A DNA stretch of 64,000 nucleotides from Pseudarthrobacter sp. SSS035 (GCF_023273875.1 NZ_CP096882.1:3472001-3536000); one strand, 5' to 3'. Numbered from the stretch's first letter, positions 19,287 through 28,666 are shown. Numbers and translations are program-made. The notes: generated from the letters alone by a model not told the origin.

Positions 19287-20972
19287 ATGCGTTTCACGCG
19301 CACTTCCAAAGCACTCGGCATGGTGGCGATCGCTGCCCTTGCCCTGACCGGCTGCGGCGCCGGAGGCGGCAGCAATGATGGTGCCAGCCAGTCGGCCGGC
19401 GATCCCAACAAGGTGATCACCGCGTACAGCAACGAACCACAGAACCCCTTGCTGCCGGCAAATACGAACGAAGTTTACGGCGGTCGCGTTGTCGAGCTGC
19501 TGTTCGAAGGCCTTCGCAGCTACGACGCCGACGGCAAGCCGGTCAACTCGCTTGCAGAGTCCATTGAGTCGCCTGACGCCCAGAACTGGACGATCAAGAT
19601 CAAGCAGGGCCAGAAGTTCACGAACGGCGAAGCGATCACCGCCAAGACGTTCGTTGATTCCTGGAACTTCGCCGCGAACTCCAAGAACCTGCAGAACAAC
19701 GGATTCTTCTTCGAGTCCATCGATGGCTATGCAGATGTCTCGGCCGTGACCACCGAAAAAGCGGCTGATGGCAAGACGACCACCACGCCGGCGCCCACCG
19801 CCGAAACGATGTCAGGGCTGACGGCCAAAGACGATTCGACGCTTACGGTGAAGCTGGCGCAGCCGGAAGCTGACTGGTCGCTCCGCCTTGGCTACTCGGC
19901 ATTCTTCCCGCTGCCGTCCGCAGCGTTGGCGGATCCGAAGACCTTCGGCGAAAACCCCGTAGGCAACGGTCCGTACAAGTTCGAAAAGACCGGATCCTGG
20001 GTACACGACCAGTCGATCTCCCTCGTCAAGAACGCCGACTACAGCGGTCCCCGCGAGTCGAAGAACGGCGGCGTGACCTTCAAGTTCTACACCGATCCGG
20101 GCCCCGCATACACGGATCTTCAGGGCAACAACCTGGACGTCACCGATGTACTGCCGTCCAACGCACTGAAGACCTACGTCACGGACTTCCAGGACCGCAA
20201 CGCCACCAAGGCCGTGGCCACCGACTCCACCCTGAACATCCCGGGTTACAACCCGAACTTCCAGGGTGAAGCCGGCAAGCTGCGCCGCCAGGCTCTGTCC
20301 TACGCCATCAACCGCGAAGAGATCGCCAAGGTAGTCTTCAACGGAACCCGCACCCCGGCCAAGGCCTTCGCCCCGCCGGTCATCGACGGCTTCAAGGCAG
20401 ACCTCAAGGGCAGTGAGGTCCTCAAGTTCGACGCTGCCAAGGCCAAGGACCTGTGGGCCCAGGCTGACAAGATCCAGCCGTACGACGCCTCCAAGCCCCT
20501 GCAGATTGCCTCCAACACCGATGGTGGCAACAAGGAATGGATCGACGCCGTAGCCAACGGCTTCAAGAACAACCTCGGCATCCAGGCCGAAATCCAGCCC
20601 TTCGCCAAGTTCGCTGAAGTACTGAACCTGCGCAAGTCCCAGTCCCTCCCGGGCCTGAGCCGCGCCGGCTGGCAGGGCGACTACCCGTCGCTCTACAACT
20701 TCCTCGGACCGGTCTGGGCAACGGGCGCATCCTCCAACTACGAGAAGTACTCGAACCCCGAGTTCGACAAACTGCTCCAAGAAGGACTTGCCGCCAAGAC
20801 CACCGATGCGGCGAACGACAAGTTCAACCAGGCCCAGGAGATCCTCTTCGAGGACCTGCCCGGACTGCCGCTCTGGGACCAGGCAAAGCCGATCGTATGG
20901 AGCGAAAACGTTGTGAAGGCCGAAACCGGCTGGAATGGCGGAATCCTCTACTACAACATCACGGCCAAGTAG
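19287..20972 (+). CDS. Peptide/oligopeptide ABC transporter substrate-binding lipoprotein
   Basis: This is a 561-residue family 5 binding protein. The lipobox is LTGC with Cys23, and FTNGEAITAKTFVDSWNF near 115-130 is the family signature. The start at 19287 is set by the SD ATAGGAGGCGGA; an upstream in-frame start at 19122 would remove the signal peptide from the N-terminus. It is the first gene of a dpp/opp-type importer. A 14-bp hairpin between this gene and the permeases (21001-21033) probably keeps binding-protein mRNA in excess. The 278-bp spacer before it contains TTGACA-like and TANNNT elements but no unambiguous promoter. Confidence 0.92.
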   Translation: MRFTRTSKALGMVAIAALALTGCGAGGGSNDGASQSAGDPNKVITAYSNEPQNPLLPANTNEVYGGRVVELLFEGLRSYDADGKPVNSLAESIESPDAQNWTIKIKQGQKFTNGEAITAKTFVDSWNFAANSKNLQNNGFFFESIDGYADVSAVTTEKAADGKTTTTPAPTAETMSGLTAKDDSTLTVKLAQPEADWSLRLGYSAFFPLPSAALADPKTFGENPVGNGPYKFEKTGSWVHDQSISLVKNADYSGPRESKNGGVTFKFYTDPGPAYTDLQGNNLDVTDVLPSNALKTYVTDFQDRNATKAVATDSTLNIPGYNPNFQGEAGKLRRQALSYAINREEIAKVVFNGTRTPAKAFAPPVIDGFKADLKGSEVLKFDAAKAKDLWAQADKIQPYDASKPLQIASNTDGGNKEWIDAVANGFKNNLGIQAEIQPFAKFAEVLNLRKSQSLPGLSRAGWQGDYPSLYNFLGPVWATGASSNYEKYSNPEFDKLLQEGLAAKTTDAANDKFNQAQEILFEDLPGLPLWDQAKPIVWSENVVKAETGWNGGILYYNITAK

Positions 20973-21000
20973 TCTCCAGGATCTAACTTGCCGCCAGGCG

Positions 21001-21033
21001 AATGGGGGTCCGGCACAACGCCGGGCCCCCATT
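21001..21033 (+). terminator. Intercistronic hairpin after the peptide-binding protein gene
   Basis: AATGGGGGTCCGGC pairs with GCCGGGCCCCCATT (one T-G pair) around a 5-nt loop, 28 bp after the stop. Its position suggests partial termination or 3'-end protection of the binding-protein message. Confidence 0.65.
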
Positions 21034-21097
21034 GTCCTGCACGGCAGGAAGGCACAAATGAAACACCTCTCTTCGCATCCGGAAGGCTGGTGATCCG

Positions 21098-22027
21098 GTG
21101 GTCCGCTTTATTCTGAGACGACTCCTCCAAGTGATCCCCGTCTTCATAGGCACCACGCTTTTGGTTTACTACATGGTCTTCGCCCTTCCCGGCGATCCCA
21201 TTGCGGCGCTCTTCGGAGACCGTCAGCCCCCGCAAGCGGTCATCGATACCCTGCGCAGCCAGTACCACCTGGACGAACCTTTCTGGGTCCAGTACTGGCT
21301 CTTCCTGCAGAACCTCTTCACGTTCAACCTCGGCAACGACTTCACCGGCCAGCCCATCGCGGCCAGCCTGGCACGGGTCTTCCCCGTGACGGCAATGCTC
21401 GCCGTTGAAGCACTGGCCATCCAGGCAATCTTCGGCGTTGCCTTCGGCGTCTTCGCCGGCCTCCGCCGCGGCGGCTGGTTTGACTCCACCATCCTGGTGG
21501 TCTCGCTGGTCGTCATCGCGGTCCCCACATTTGTTCTGGGTTTTGTTTTTCAACTCGTCTTTGGCGTACAACTCGGGTGGGCGAAACCCACGGTCGGCGC
21601 CAACGCCGACTGGGGCAGCCTGCTGCTTCCTGCAGTGGTCCTCGGCCTGGTGTCGTTCGCCTATGTTCTTCGCCTGACCCGCGCCTCTGTCAGTGAAAAC
21701 ATGAACGCCGACTACGTTCGAACTGCCACCGCCAAAGGCCTGTCGCGGCCGCGCGTGGTCATCGCACACATCCTGCGCAACTCGTTGATCCCGGTGGTGA
21801 CGTACCTGGGCGCAAACCTTGGCGGTCTGATGGGCGGTGCCATCGTGACCGAGGGCATCTTCAACGTCCCCGGCGTCGGCAACAAGCTCTACCAGGCCGT
21901 ATTGCGCAGCGAAGGCCCCACGATCGTCTCCATCGTCAGCGTCCTGGTGCTGGTCTTCGTGGTGGCCAACCTGCTCGTTGATCTCCTGTATGCCTGGCTT
22001 GACCCGAGGATCCGTTATGACCAGTAA
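21098..22027 (+). CDS. Peptide ABC transporter permease (DppB type)
   Basis: This 309-residue permease opens with VRFILRRLLQVIPVFIGTTL, typical of DppB/OppB. About six membrane helices follow. The coupling loop (RTATAKGLSRPRVVIAHILRN) lies near residues 205-230. It pairs with the next gene, whose start overlaps its last 11 bases. The GTG at 21098 is preceded by GGAAGGCTGGTGATCCG, a usable SD. Confidence 0.93.
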   Translation: MVRFILRRLLQVIPVFIGTTLLVYYMVFALPGDPIAALFGDRQPPQAVIDTLRSQYHLDEPFWVQYWLFLQNLFTFNLGNDFTGQPIAASLARVFPVTAMLAVEALAIQAIFGVAFGVFAGLRRGGWFDSTILVVSLVVIAVPTFVLGFVFQLVFGVQLGWAKPTVGANADWGSLLLPAVVLGLVSFAYVLRLTRASVSENMNADYVRTATAKGLSRPRVVIAHILRNSLIPVVTYLGANLGGLMGGAIVTEGIFNVPGVGNKLYQAVLRSEGPTIVSIVSVLVLVFVVANLLVDLLYAWLDPRIRYDQ

Positions 22028-22961
22028 TAACAGCCACTTTGTGGCGCCCATCGACGAAACTCCGTTGCTGGCAACCGACACCGTCAGGACAGACCAAGCT
22101 CCGCTGAGCCTGTGGGCCGATGCCTGGCGCAAGCTCCGCCGTCGTCCGCTGTTCATTATTTCGGCGCTTCTCATCCTGGCACTTGCCGTGGTGGCGCTGT
22201 TCCCGGGCCTTTTTTCGTCCGTCGCTCCGAACGACGGCTGCGTACTGGCCAACTCGGAAGGCGGCCCCACGGACGGGCATCCCTTCGGGTTCACCTTCCA
22301 GGGCTGCGACATCTATTCCCGCGTCGTCCACGGAACCCAGGCTTCGCTTTCAGTGGGCCTGCTCTCCGTGCTCTGCGTCCTGGTTATCGGTGTGACCGTT
22401 GGAGCCCTTGCCGGCTACTACGGCGGTTGGATCGATGCGGTGCTTGCCCGCCTCGGCGACATCTTCTTTGCCCTGCCCCTGATTCTTGGTGCACTGGTGA
22501 TCACCCAGTTGCCCTTTTTCCGTGAAAACAAGGGCGTTTGGAGTGTTGTGTTTGTCATTTCGCTGCTGGCTTGGCCGCAGATGGCACGCATCACGCGCGG
22601 CGCGGTCATTGAAGTGCGCAATGCCGACTTTGTGACGGCCGCCCGCTCATTGGGCGTTTCAAAGTTTGGCGCGCTGGTCCGCCACGTCCTCCCTAACGCC
22701 CTGGCCCCGATTATCGTCCTGGCCACCCTGGAACTGGGCGTCTTCATCGTCGCGGAAGCCACCCTGTCCTTCCTGGGCATCGGCCTGCCGCAGAGCATCA
22801 TGTCCTGGGGCAACGACATCGCGGGTGCACAGGCTTCCATTCGAACCAGGCCGGAAATCATGCTCTATCCGGCGGCGGCGCTGTCCATTACCGTTCTGAG
22901 CTTTATCATGCTCGGCGACGCGGTACGTGACGCCCTCGATCCGAAGAGCCGCCAGCGATGA
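22017..22961 (+). CDS. Peptide ABC transporter permease (DppC type)
   Basis: This is a 314-residue permease with an N-terminal cytoplasmic segment and helix (WRKLRRRPLFIISALLILAL), then the DppC-type domain. The coupling loop is TAARSLGVSKFGALVRHVLP. The start ATG at 22017 overlaps the DppB gene by 11 bp, and a longer reading frame to 21978 lies wholly inside DppB. A 50-residue loop after helix 1 contains two cysteines, common in actinobacterial DppC proteins. Confidence 0.93.
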   Translation: MTSNNSHFVAPIDETPLLATDTVRTDQAPLSLWADAWRKLRRRPLFIISALLILALAVVALFPGLFSSVAPNDGCVLANSEGGPTDGHPFGFTFQGCDIYSRVVHGTQASLSVGLLSVLCVLVIGVTVGALAGYYGGWIDAVLARLGDIFFALPLILGALVITQLPFFRENKGVWSVVFVISLLAWPQMARITRGAVIEVRNADFVTAARSLGVSKFGALVRHVLPNALAPIIVLATLELGVFIVAEATLSFLGIGLPQSIMSWGNDIAGAQASIRTRPEIMLYPAAALSITVLSFIMLGDAVRDALDPKSRQR

Positions 22962-22972
22962 GAGAGAAAGAG

Positions 22973-24679
22973 ATGACCACTCCAGAAATCCACATCGATG
23001 AGGCCGGGCATGCGGGAGTGAAACCGCTGCTGGAAATCCGAGACCTGGCCATCACGTTCACCACCGGCAGCGGTGAAGTCCAGGCCGTCCGCAACGCGCA
23101 CCTGACCATCATGCCGGGCGAAACAGTGGCTATCGTGGGGGAGTCGGGCTCGGGCAAGTCGACGACGGCACTCGCTGCCATCGGCCTGCTGCCCAACAAC
23201 GGCCGCGTTTCCGCCGGGCAGATCCTGCTCGACGGCGAGGACATTGCCCACGCCACGGAGCAGCGGATGATCGAACTGCGGGGCAATACGATCGGCATGG
23301 TCCCGCAGGACCCGATGTCCAACCTGAACCCGGTCTGGAAAATCGGCTACCAGGTCAAGGAAACCCTTCGCGCCAACGGCCGGCCCAGTGGACCGGATGA
23401 TATCGCCCAAGTGCTGTCCGAGGCGGGACTGCCGGATGCCCACCGGCGCGCCAAGCAGTATCCGCATGAGTTCTCCGGGGGTATGCGCCAGCGCGCCCTC
23501 ATTGCCATCGGGCTGTCCTGCCAGCCGCGCCTCCTGATCGCGGATGAGCCGACGTCGGCACTGGACGTCACCGTCCAGCGGCAGATCCTGGATCATCTGG
23601 ACTCCATGACCACGGACCTGGGCACAGCAGTCCTGCTGATCACCCATGACCTGGGGCTGGCCGCAGAACGGGCGGACAAAGTTGTGGTGATGTACCGGGG
23701 CCAGGTGGTGGAGGCAGGTCCTTCGCTGGCTTTGCTCCAGAACCCGCAGCATCCGTATACCAAGCGGCTGGTTGAGTCTGCGCCGTCACTGGCGAGCCGA
23801 AGGATCCAGGTCGCCAAGGAGCAGGGTCTCGAACCGTCAGACCTGCTGGCTCCTGCTGCGGAGGCATCTGCCGCGGACAACGTCCTGCAGATCCAGGACC
23901 TGCGCAAGGTCTACAAGCTCCGCCAGGGGCTAGGAAAAACGACGGACTTCGCGGCCGTTGACGGGGTGAGCTTCGACGTCAAAAGGGGTACCACCACCGC
24001 TATCGTGGGGGAGTCCGGCTCGGGCAAGTCCACCGTGGCAAAAATGGTGCTTCAGCTCGAAAAGCCTACCGATGGGAAGATCCTTTTCGACGGCGTCGAC
24101 ACGTCGTTGCTGAAGGCGCCTGAACTTTTCAAGTTCAGGCGGCGGGTGCAGCCCATTTTCCAGGATCCGTACGGTTCCCTGGACCCGATGTACAACATCT
24201 TCCGCACCATCGAAGAGCCGTTGCGCGTCCACAAGATCGGCGACAAAGCGAGCCGGGAGAAGAAGGTCCGCCAGCTGCTCGACCATGTGGCGCTGCCGCA
24301 ATCAAGCATGCAGCGGTTCCCGAACGAGCTCTCCGGCGGCCAGCGCCAGCGCGTTGCCATTGCCCGTGCTCTGGCACTGGATCCGGAAGTGATCATCTGT
24401 GACGAAGCAGTGTCAGCCCTGGATGTGCTGGTCCAGGCGCAGGTGCTGAACCTGCTCGCGGACCTGCAGGCCAACCTCGGGCTGACGTACCTCTTCATCA
24501 CCCATGACCTGGCTGTGGTGCGGCAGATTGCCGACCACGTCTGTGTGATGGAAAAGGGCAAGCTGGTGGAGACCGGTTCCACGGACGATGTCTTCGAGTC
24601 CCCTCAGCAGGAGTACACCAAAGCACTGCTCAATGCCATTCCCGGTGCGAAGCTGATGCTTCCGCCCGAAGTGGCCTGA
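22973..24679 (+). CDS. Fused double ATP-binding protein of the peptide ABC transporter (DppD-DppF type)
   Basis: Two complete ABC ATPase domains are joined in one chain of about 568 residues. Domain 1 has GESGSGKSTT, FSGGMRQR and ADEPTSALD; domain 2 has GESGSGKSTV, LSGGQRQR and CDEAVSALD. The Walker B Pro of domain 2 is replaced by Ala. Each is followed by the oligopeptide-type C-terminal segment. I prefer the ATG at 22973 because GAGAAAGAG precedes it; an ATG at 22958 overlapping the permease stop is the alternative. The fusion supplies both halves of the importer's motor. Confidence 0.93.
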   Translation: MTTPEIHIDEAGHAGVKPLLEIRDLAITFTTGSGEVQAVRNAHLTIMPGETVAIVGESGSGKSTTALAAIGLLPNNGRVSAGQILLDGEDIAHATEQRMIELRGNTIGMVPQDPMSNLNPVWKIGYQVKETLRANGRPSGPDDIAQVLSEAGLPDAHRRAKQYPHEFSGGMRQRALIAIGLSCQPRLLIADEPTSALDVTVQRQILDHLDSMTTDLGTAVLLITHDLGLAAERADKVVVMYRGQVVEAGPSLALLQNPQHPYTKRLVESAPSLASRRIQVAKEQGLEPSDLLAPAAEASAADNVLQIQDLRKVYKLRQGLGKTTDFAAVDGVSFDVKRGTTTAIVGESGSGKSTVAKMVLQLEKPTDGKILFDGVDTSLLKAPELFKFRRRVQPIFQDPYGSLDPMYNIFRTIEEPLRVHKIGDKASREKKVRQLLDHVALPQSSMQRFPNELSGGQRQRVAIARALALDPEVIICDEAVSALDVLVQAQVLNLLADLQANLGLTYLFITHDLAVVRQIADHVCVMEKGKLVETGSTDDVFESPQQEYTKALLNAIPGAKLMLPPEVA

Positions 24680-24705
24680 TCAGACCGCGGTATCCCGGGC
24701 TGAGG

Positions 24706-24738
24706 ATGGAGCCGGCGCCTTCAGGGCGCCGGCTCCAT
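24706..24738. terminator. Bidirectional terminator between the peptide importer and the SGNH gene
   Basis: ATGGAGCCGGCGCC pairs perfectly with GGCGCCGGCTCCAT around TTCAG. A TCCTTTT tract follows on the plus strand, and the two flanking genes converge on it. Confidence 0.8.
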
Positions 24739-24814
24739 TCCTTTTAACGGCTCTGTTGCCTTTAACGGCCTGTTCAGCGCGCCCAGGGCGAGTTCCGCCC
24801 GCTAAAAAGTCTGT

Positions 24815-25660
24815 TCAGTCCGCTGGGGTGGCTGCCACCGGGGCTGTTCCGTCCAGCGGTGGGCCTTCGAGCCCCAGCTGCCTGAGCCTGGATCCAAGCA
24901 GCCCGCCCAATGACCTGCGGCCTGCGGCGTCCATGTGGACGGCATCTGCCAGGTTCTTCGCGAGGTTGTACTTCGACAGCCAGTCGCCCACGCCCACAAA
25001 GGGTATGCCGTTCCTGGCGGACACCGTGCCCAGCAGCGCGTCTACCTGCGTCCTCCGCCCGCCACCGTAGTTGGCGCCGCGGGCCAGGGTGCCGATCATG
25101 GCCATCCTGGCGCCTGGGTAGCGTTCCCGGAGTGCGCCGATCAGCCGGTCGGCGTTGGCCACGATCTGGGCATCGGTAGCGCCGTGCGAGGCATCGTTGC
25201 CGCCGCCCTGGATGACGATCAGCGCGGGCGTCCCGTACGGCAGCTTCCAGTCGCCGCGCTGCAAGGCGTCGATGTAGTTGCCCGTCTTGCCGTTTGATGC
25301 CACGAATCCCGTTCCTCCGAGCCCGCAGAAGTGGACCTTGTAACCAACGGCGGCAAGGCCAAGGCGTGGCCACCCGTCAGTAGGTTCGGATTGGGAATCG
25401 CCGATCAGGAGGGCAGTGTGCCGCATGTCCGGCACCACCACCTCGTCACGCCCGCTGGCCGGGTTGCGGTACACAGAACCGGCAGGCAGGCCGAGCGGAT
25501 CGCCACCGCGGGCCTGGTAAGCGCCGGCCGCGGCCGCCTGCGCCGGGGATGGCGCGCCGGAGTCCGGTGTGGCTGCTGGGGTCTGTCCGCAGCCGCCCAG
25601 GAGCGCGGCTACCGCGATTCCAGAGGCGACAAAGCGGGTCAGAGCCGAGGCTTTTCGCAT
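24815..25660 (-). CDS. SGNH/GDSL hydrolase family lipoprotein
   Basis: The 281-residue product has a lipoprotein signal with lipobox LGGC (Cys24), then an alanine-rich linker. SGNH block I reads IGDSQSE with nucleophile Ser89 (GDSQ instead of GDSL). Block III is GGGND, and DAVH near the C-terminus supplies the Asp-x-x-His pair. Family members are esterases, acyl-transferases or wall-glycan deacetylases on the outside of the cell. The substrate is unknown. The start at 25660 is chosen because GGAG lies upstream and it gives a proper signal peptide. Confidence 0.85.
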   Translation of the reverse strand: MRKASALTRFVASGIAVAALLGGCGQTPAATPDSGAPSPAQAAAAGAYQARGGDPLGLPAGSVYRNPASGRDEVVVPDMRHTALLIGDSQSEPTDGWPRLGLAAVGYKVHFCGLGGTGFVASNGKTGNYIDALQRGDWKLPYGTPALIVIQGGGNDASHGATDAQIVANADRLIGALRERYPGARMAMIGTLARGANYGGGRRTQVDALLGTVSARNGIPFVGVGDWLSKYNLAKNLADAVHMDAAGRRSLGGLLGSRLRQLGLEGPPLDGTAPVAATPAD

Positions 25661-25930
25661 CAGGGATTCTCCGGGCTTGCTGTGGTTATCACAGCCATGA
25701 TGGTGCATCAAGTCACAAAAATCCAGTGAGCTTGGTCACTCTTTGGGCCGCGGCGCGCCGGAATTATCCACCGGCCGGACTGGGCCGATCCGAGATTTTT
25801 AGGCCAACAATAGGCTCAGCGTTTAGAATGAGGGAAGGAGCCCTGTGTTATTGGGCTAATCCGTCGTGCGTTCCGGTTGGAAATGTCGCGAAACAACAGC
25901 TGACTTCACCACTGAATCGAGCAATCACGC

Positions 25931-27859
25931 ATGTCTGAAACCACCACCAACACCGCGGTAGCCACTGCATCGCGCAGTGACCTCCGCAACGTCGCGATCG
26001 TGGCCCACGTTGACCACGGCAAGACCACTCTGGTCGACGCCATGCTCAAGCAGACCAACTCCTTTGCCGAACACAACCACCTCGAAGACCGCGTCATGGA
26101 TTCCGGTGACCTGGAACGCGAAAAGGGCATCACCATCCTGGCCAAGAACACCACCGTGGCCTACAACGGACCGTCCTCCAACGGTGAAACCATCACCATC
26201 AACGTCATCGACACCCCCGGCCACGCCGACTTCGGCGGCGAAGTAGAGCGCGGCCTGTCCATGGTGGACGGCGTTGTACTCCTCGTGGACGCTTCCGAGG
26301 GCCCGCTGCCCCAGACCCGCTTTGTGCTGCGCAAGGCCCTGGCCGCGCACCTGCCGGTTATCCTCCTCGTCAACAAGACGGACCGCCCCGACGCCCGCAT
26401 CGAGGAAGTTGTCCACGAGTCCATGGACCTCCTCCTGGGCCTCGCCTCGGACCTCGCCGACGAAGTTCCGGACCTGGACCTGGACAAGATCCTTGAAGTT
26501 CCGGTTGTCTACGCAGCAGCGAGGGTGGGCCGCGCCTCCCTGGACCAGCCCGCCGACGGCTCCGCTCCGGACAACGAAGACCTTGAGCCGCTGTTCAAGA
26601 CCATCATCGAGCACATCCCGGCCCCGACGTACAACCCGAACGGTGTCCTCCAGGCCCACGTCACCAACCTGGACGCCTCCCCGTTCCTGGGCCGCCTCGC
26701 GTTGCTGCGCATCTACAACGGCACCCTGCGCAAGGGCCAGACCGTTGCCTGGGCCCGCGCCAACGGAGAGCTCAAGAACGTCAAGATCACCGAACTGCTG
26801 GCCACCAAGGCACTGGACCGTGTTCCCACCGAGTCTGCAGGTCCGGGCGAAATCGTCGCCGTTGCCGGTATCGAGGAAATCACCATTGGTGAGACCCTGA
26901 CCGACGTCGACAACCCGCAGCCGCTCCCGCTGATCACCGTTGACGATCCCGCCATCTCCATGACCATCGGCATCAACACCTCGCCGCTGGCCGGCCGGGT
27001 CAAGGGCGCCAAGGTCACGGCCCGCCAGGTCAAGGACCGCCTGGACAAGGAACTGATCGGTAACGTCTCCATCAAGGTTCTCCCCACCGAGCGTCCCGAC
27101 GCCTGGGAAGTCCAGGGCCGTGGCGAGCTGGCGCTGGCCATCCTGGTTGAGCAGATGCGACGTGAAGGCTTCGAACTGACTGTCGGCAAGCCGCAGGTTG
27201 TCACCAAGACCGTCGACGGCAAGATCCACGAGCCGATGGAGCACATGACCATCGACGTGCCGGAAGAGTACCTCGGTGCCGTCACCCAGCTGATGGCTGC
27301 CCGCAAGGGCCGCATGACCAACATGGCCAACCACGGCACCGGCTGGTGCCGCATGGAGTTCATCGTTCCGGCCCGCGGCCTGATCGGGTTCCGCACCAAG
27401 TTCCTCACGGACACCCGCGGCGCCGGCATCGCAGCCTCCATCGCCGAGGGCTACGAGCCGTGGGCCGGCCCCATCGAGTACCGCACCAACGGTTCGATCG
27501 TGGCTGACCGCTCTGGCGTGGTCACCCCGTTCGCGATGATCAAGCTCCAGGAACGCATGTCATTCTTCGTGCAGCCCACCTCCGAGGTCTACGAAGGCAT
27601 GATCGTTGGCGAGAACTCACGCGCCGATGACATGGACGTGAACATCACCAGGGAAAAGCAGCTCACCAACATGCGTGCAGCGTCCTCGGACACCTTCGAG
27701 AACATGACGCCGCCGCGCAACCTGACTCTGGAAGAATCCTTGGAATTCGCCCGCGAAGACGAGTGCGTCGAGGTGACCCCGGAGTCCATCCGTATCCGGA
27801 AGCTCATCCTGGACGCCAGCGAACGCGCCAAGTCCACCCGGGCACGCGCCAAGGCCTAG
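25931..27859 (+). CDS. typA: Translational GTPase TypA/BipA
   Basis: This 642-residue ribosome-binding GTPase has G1 AHVDHGKTT at residues 25-33, G3 DTPGHADFG and G4 NKTDRPD. EF-Tu domain 2, EF-G domains III and V, and the BipA-specific C-terminus follow. It helps 50S assembly and growth under stress. TTAGAATGAGG near 25821 looks like a -10 element about 100 nt upstream, giving a leader of moderate length. From memory, the typA-lpqW neighbourhood also occurs in mycobacteria. A strong terminator follows. Confidence 0.96.
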   Translation: MSETTTNTAVATASRSDLRNVAIVAHVDHGKTTLVDAMLKQTNSFAEHNHLEDRVMDSGDLEREKGITILAKNTTVAYNGPSSNGETITINVIDTPGHADFGGEVERGLSMVDGVVLLVDASEGPLPQTRFVLRKALAAHLPVILLVNKTDRPDARIEEVVHESMDLLLGLASDLADEVPDLDLDKILEVPVVYAAARVGRASLDQPADGSAPDNEDLEPLFKTIIEHIPAPTYNPNGVLQAHVTNLDASPFLGRLALLRIYNGTLRKGQTVAWARANGELKNVKITELLATKALDRVPTESAGPGEIVAVAGIEEITIGETLTDVDNPQPLPLITVDDPAISMTIGINTSPLAGRVKGAKVTARQVKDRLDKELIGNVSIKVLPTERPDAWEVQGRGELALAILVEQMRREGFELTVGKPQVVTKTVDGKIHEPMEHMTIDVPEEYLGAVTQLMAARKGRMTNMANHGTGWCRMEFIVPARGLIGFRTKFLTDTRGAGIAASIAEGYEPWAGPIEYRTNGSIVADRSGVVTPFAMIKLQERMSFFVQPTSEVYEGMIVGENSRADDMDVNITREKQLTNMRAASSDTFENMTPPRNLTLEESLEFAREDECVEVTPESIRIRKLILDASERAKSTRARAKA

Positions 27860-27882
27860 TCCTCAATAGCAGGTCACTGAAG

Positions 27883-27924
27883 CTGCCGGTACGGCAGGCG
27901 GGAACACCGCCGTCGTGCCGGCAG
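27883..27924 (+). terminator. Intrinsic terminator of typA
   Basis: CTGCCGGTACGGCAGGCGG pairs with CCGCCGTCGTGCCGGCAG with few mismatches, and TTTCTTTG follows. Confidence 0.8.
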
Positions 27925-27946
27925 TTTCTTTGTGTCAGGAAAACCG

Positions 27947-28192
27947 TCAGTTGCGGACGCGGGCTGGGCGCCGCTCGGGCGCCGGCGGCACTTCCTTGGC
28001 AGCCACCACGAGGTCCAGGGGAATCACGACGTCGGCCTTCCGCGTACGGACGGTGCAGCCGCCGTCGTCAGTGGCCACCAGGTGCCCCAGGGCGTCCGTC
28101 AGGCCGCCGTCGATCCGGTAACGCACTACAACCCGCGTTCCGGGCGCGGCGGTGGCCAGAAATTCTCGGGGCGTAGGCTGGGCGGGACTCAC
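27947..28192 (-). CDS. Small protein resembling the SH3-like N-domain of actinobacterial GNAT proteins
   Basis: The 81-residue protein is mostly beta-strand pattern: GTRVVVRYRIDGGLTDALGH, then ADVVIPLDLVVAAKEVPP. The VVAAKxVPP ending resembles the N-terminal domain found ahead of some actinobacterial GNAT acetyltransferases. Here it stands alone, with no acetyltransferase domain. The start is a GTG with TAGTAT 6 nt upstream (28199-28204), a leaderless arrangement. It is divergent from the ferredoxin gene. The function is unknown. Confidence 0.65.
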   Translation of the reverse strand: MSPAQPTPREFLATAAPGTRVVVRYRIDGGLTDALGHLVATDDGGCTVRTRKADVVIPLDLVVAAKEVPPAPERRPARVRN

Positions 28193-28198
28193 CAGTTC

Positions 28199-28204
28199 AT
28201 ACTA
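28199..28204 (-). promoter_or_regulatory. Leaderless -10 hexamer for the small SH3-like gene
   Basis: On the minus strand TAGTAT precedes the GTG at 28192 by exactly 6 nt and no SD is present. Confidence 0.5.
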
Positions 28205-28326
28205 AGGCGGCCGGCTAGGTTCGCGTGGACGGGCTGGGAGATAATAGGCTCAGAAGTCAATAGTCCGGCCGGTGCCGGATTCAAGTGCCGGCCACTGCCG
28301 GGAAATATCGTGGAGAGGCAAGGGAC

Positions 28327-28653
28327 GTGACGTACGTAATCGCGCAGCCGTGTGTAGATGTCAAGGACAAGGCATGTATCGAGGAATGCCCCGTTGACTG
28401 CATCTATGAGGGTGAGCGTTCCTTGTACATCCACCCCGATGAGTGTGTCGACTGTGGTGCCTGCGAGCCGGTGTGCCCGGTGGAGGCCATCTACTACGAG
28501 GATGACACCCCCGAGGAGTGGGCCGACTACTACAAGGCCAACGTCGAATTCTTCGATGACCTGGGCTCGCCGGGTGGCGCCGCCAAGGTGGGCAACACGG
28601 GCAAGGATCACCCGATGATCGCCGCCCTGCCGCTGCAGAACCAAGACCACTGA
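28327..28653 (+). CDS. fdxA: 7Fe ferredoxin (FdxA/FdxC type)
   Basis: This 108-residue ferredoxin has the full cysteine set of the [3Fe-4S][4Fe-4S] class: Cys9, Cys17, Cys21 and Cys25, then Cys40, Cys43, Cys46 and Cys50. The C-terminal tail of about 55 residues is typical. It is a soluble electron carrier. The GTG at 28327 is preceded by GGAGAGGCAAGGG. An ATAATAGGCT stretch near 28240 may be its -10. dapC follows 13 bp downstream, a pairing also seen in mycobacteria. Confidence 0.93.
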   Translation: MTYVIAQPCVDVKDKACIEECPVDCIYEGERSLYIHPDECVDCGACEPVCPVEAIYYEDDTPEEWADYYKANVEFFDDLGSPGGAAKVGNTGKDHPMIAALPLQNQDH

Positions 28654-28666
28654 GCCGGGCACCGCG

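Noticed and set aside
19812..21032. 406-codon minus-strand frame over the peptide-binding protein gene
   Set aside because: Opposes a binding protein with signal peptide, SD and family signature; runs across the hairpin at 21001.
25925..27334. 469-codon frame on the minus strand
   Set aside because: It lies wholly inside typA, whose G motifs are complete; the antisense frame is Val/Gly/Asp-rich nonsense.
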